Positions 61,558 through 64,000 of a stretch of DNA of 64,000 bases are shown piece by piece. The stretch lies in NCBI RefSeq assembly GCF_020740795.1, contig NC_067283.1, positions 39,483,659-39,547,658 on the forward strand, given 5' to 3'. Origin of the DNA: Apus apus. Lineage: Eukaryota; Chordata; Aves; Apodiformes; Apodidae. Positions within the stretch are counted from its first letter, which is position 1; the number at the start of each line of letters is the position of its first letter. Below the pieces are notes generated by a model. That model did no database searches. It saw nothing but the letters and a program-made list of their open reading frames with translations, and was not told the origin of the DNA. Made by a program: the position numbers and the translations under genes.

Positions 61558-64000
61558 GTATATTGATACACATTGTTTGATTTGATTTAGTGAAAGGCTT
61601 AGGGAAGGGTGTGATCCAGCTGTGCCTCTTTAGTCAGTGAAGCACAACTGCTGAAACTTAAAATAGTAATGCCAGTTTGATATCACAGATTGTGATGAGG
61701 GAGAATAATGGCTCAAGTTGTGTGGAGGATTTGAAGACATAGAAGTGATGGGGTTTCTTGACTCAGTTTTTAGCAAACTGAAAGTAGACTAATATTAAAG
61801 AGTGTTGGTTGAAGAAAACTCCTGGGCTTGTTAACTGGCTTGACTAAAAAATGAAAATAGATGCCAGGAGTTTTATGAATTCCCTTCTTCACTCAATCCT
61901 TGAAGACTTCACTTTAAAATAATCTACACAGTCAAGATATGCTTTATTTTCCTTAAAGGTATTCAGAAGAAATTTATGGGGTGAAACCTCAGGGCTAGGA
62001 TTTGAAGCCAGTCTGCACACCTTGCTAGTGTGTTCTGAAATACTAGGCAGGCTTTTTGGGGGGAGAAGTTTATTTTGTTTTAAGGGGGATAGGTGCATAC
62101 AGGCAGTGTAAAACACAGAACCAATGAGACCCACAGGCTGTGCATCCGTCTGCCCTAGAATATCTTCAGATCTGAACAGAAGCAGGAGGAAGATGCACAG
62201 CTAAACCGCATGAGAGTCGTTCAGAGGCTTTTCTGTAGTACTTACACAAATGAGGCTTAGATACCTTAGGTGACTTTGTTACAGCGTTTTCTCACTGAAT
62301 TCTTAACAAGGATGCTTCCTTTTATCTTGAATATGGGTTTTGGGTTTTTTTTTCCTTAACAGGTCACTCCCATTTGCCTTGCACCTGCTGTTTCTCTGCC
62401 ATTGAGGCAACCAGTTCTGTAAGCCCCTTAAAATAGATTGTCCTTCTCTTTATCACTGGAACCGCCTGGGATGAGAGAACATAACATCCTCATTCTCTTC
62501 CTGCACTCCTGTCGAGAAGTGCAGGTTTCTGACCTTTCTGAAGTACTTGAACTGCCAGTGTTTTTCTTCCTCCTAGTTTGTAAAGATTCTTCACAGGTTC
62601 TTGAAAGCCCCTGAAAGTCTCTACACCGTGATGGCAGTTTATTTTGATGCTCGGTTTCCTTTGTTTGTTTGTTTGTTATTTCTTTTTTTCCTTCTTCAGC
62701 TACTGCGTATGTGGACCATGCCATCCCCAGCAGGCTCTGGCCTGAATTTTGCTGGCTCCAGGCACTGCGGCATGGCAAATAATAATAATTCCCAACCTTT
62801 CTTCCTTACAGGGAAAGTCTGTGGAGTCACTACAATGGCATTCTTGGCACTCCTGAGGAGCAGAGGTTAAACCTGTCAGTATGGGCAGGCCGGGAGTGGC
62901 ACTGCCTGCAGCAGCCCAACCAGTCAGTTTGACCCATGCATGACAGCTGCAGGGAGCTTTAACACAGCTGACAATGAGGAAACAAAACCAAATCCAACAG
63001 AGCACTGCAGCGCCCCCCTAGTCCCTGACATGAGTGACGGAGCCAGAGAACCAAATGAGATCAGGGTCTAACCAAAATGAGTCAGTACAGTAAGGGAGTG
63101 TAATCAGGCTCTGAAGCAGTATGGAGACAGATGTTCAAGGTTGTTTTTTTTTTAACTCAGTACCCCCCAGCCAGAAAAGCAGAAGTTTGTTCCTGAAGAG
63201 GTTCCTTTTGAAGAGAGCTAGTGACTGTACAAGCTGACAGCTGCTTCCATAGGAAGCCAGTCAGAGTTAAGGAGCATCTGGATGACAGCCTTAGTCTTAT
63301 GGTTTAGTTTTAGGTAGTTTGCAAGGAGCAGGAAGCTGGACTTGATGATCCTTATGGATCTCTTTCAGCTTGAGATACTCTGTTACTCTTGGGCAGAGGT
63401 CTCTCAAGAGAGCTTGGACATAATATATGGGTGGGGAGGGCAGGGAAAGTGACAGTTTCCCCTTGGGACCAAGTGCCTAGGGTTTAGGGTAAATCACTGT
63501 AGGATGAGAAGTTGAGGTGCTTTGTGTGTCCAATTCAGAGTGCAGTGCTGAACCAGAGCTGCCCTGTTTTCAGAGAGTAATGTATTTGTAACAATGCTTG
63601 AGTGAACCATTAAAATAACTTGGACAGAGCAGTGGCTAGTGTCTGCCGTGTTTCTGGTTGTGTGCCTAGACTTTTCCTTTTGCCCAAATATTCCATGATT
63701 TTCCGTTCATGGAAAAGGTTCCCCTCTGAAGGTGTTGTCCTCAGACACACAAATGATGATGTGATTCACAGCTGAACCAAGAACTCCACAGTTCTCTTCC
63801 TAATCTTCTGGGGAGAGAGAAAGGGAGGAGCTTTCTGCATGTTGACTGCCTGGTTAATAACTGCTGTTTGGGCAGAAAAAAGCCAGAAATTTGTTTTCCC
63901 AAGCTGTTTGCCAAATACACACGTGTATATACCTGTTGAATATATTATTGCAATGTAATTCTTGAATATGTTCTTGTAACCACAGGACCCTCCACGCAAA
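61558..64000 (+). other. NR1D2: NR1D2 intron 5 (start), running past the window end
   Basis: From the donor GTATAT no sequence for the expected next exon (VCPMSKSP and LBD helices) appears before 64000. A CR1-like remnant lies at 63262-63384. Confidence 0.85.
63262..63384 (+). mobile_element. Decayed CR1 3' end (different subfamily)
   Basis: AAGGAGCATCTGGATGACAG, CTTAGTCTTATGGTTTAGTTTTAGG and CTGGACTTGATGATCCTTATGGATCTCTTTCAGCTTGAGATACTCTG follow the CR1 3' plan (rightmost RT codons, CTGGACTTGATGATC, then the tail). The octamer tail is eroded. Confidence 0.75.

Noticed and set aside
62360-62420. NR1D2 exon 6 after CCTTAACAG at about 62363
   Set aside because: The sequence after the AG reads VTPICLAPAVSLPLRQ and not VCPMSKSPYVD; it only mimics the first codon.
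63007-63021. CTCF-like CGCCCCCCTAG (minus strand)
   Set aside because: It has one C too many in the core, so the spacing of the motif is wrong.

Overview
The window is ordinary vertebrate nuclear DNA, almost certainly from a bird. The reasons are the CR1 LINE 3' ends with the avian (ATTCTATG)n tail, spliced genes with GT-AG introns, and the gene order UBE2E1 - NKIRAS1 - RPL15 - NR1D2, which matches the 3p24 block of the human genome. The species cannot be fixed from the sequence alone. No viral genes, CRISPR arrays, operons or tRNAs were seen.

Layout. 1-15690 is the 3' part of UBE2E1 on the plus strand: three coding exons for the catalytic half of a ubiquitin-conjugating enzyme, plus the 3'UTR. 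A CpG island with a strong CTCF-type motif abuts the exon that carries the active-site cysteine. 19691-30217 is NKIRAS1 (kappaB-Ras1) on the minus strand, with all three coding exons (191 aa); it faces UBE2E1 tail to tail. About 30800-32080 is a CpG-rich head-to-head promoter between NKIRAS1 and RPL15. It holds a CAG/CTG repeat of 16 units, a GGGCC repeat, and ZNF143-like, ETS and CRE-like sites upstream of a TOP-type first exon. 31731-36530 is the complete RPL15 gene (204 aa, four exons). 36531-51640 is intergenic DNA with one clear CR1 remnant and no gene that I recognise. 51640-53670 is the NR1D2 CpG-island promoter. 52681-64000 is the 5' part of NR1D2 (REV-ERB beta): coding exons 1-5, giving the A/B region, both zinc fingers and the hinge. 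The ligand-binding-domain exons lie beyond the window.

How the genes relate. They are neighbours, not a pathway: a ubiquitin E2, an NF-kappaB inhibitor of the Ras fold, a ribosomal protein and a clock repressor. The most notable regulatory sequence is at the start of NR1D2 intron 1. About 150 bp there contains an inverted CCAAT box, a CRE half-site, a D-box/C/EBP-like palindrome, two perfect CACGTG E-boxes and a perfect RORE. The last would allow the gene's own product to repress it. Further CACGTG sites flank this cluster.

Limits. Exon borders come from reading frames, splice dinucleotides and remembered protein families. Transcription starts, NKIRAS1 untranslated exons and its 3' end are inferred. 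Motif calls are sequence matches, not evidence of binding.
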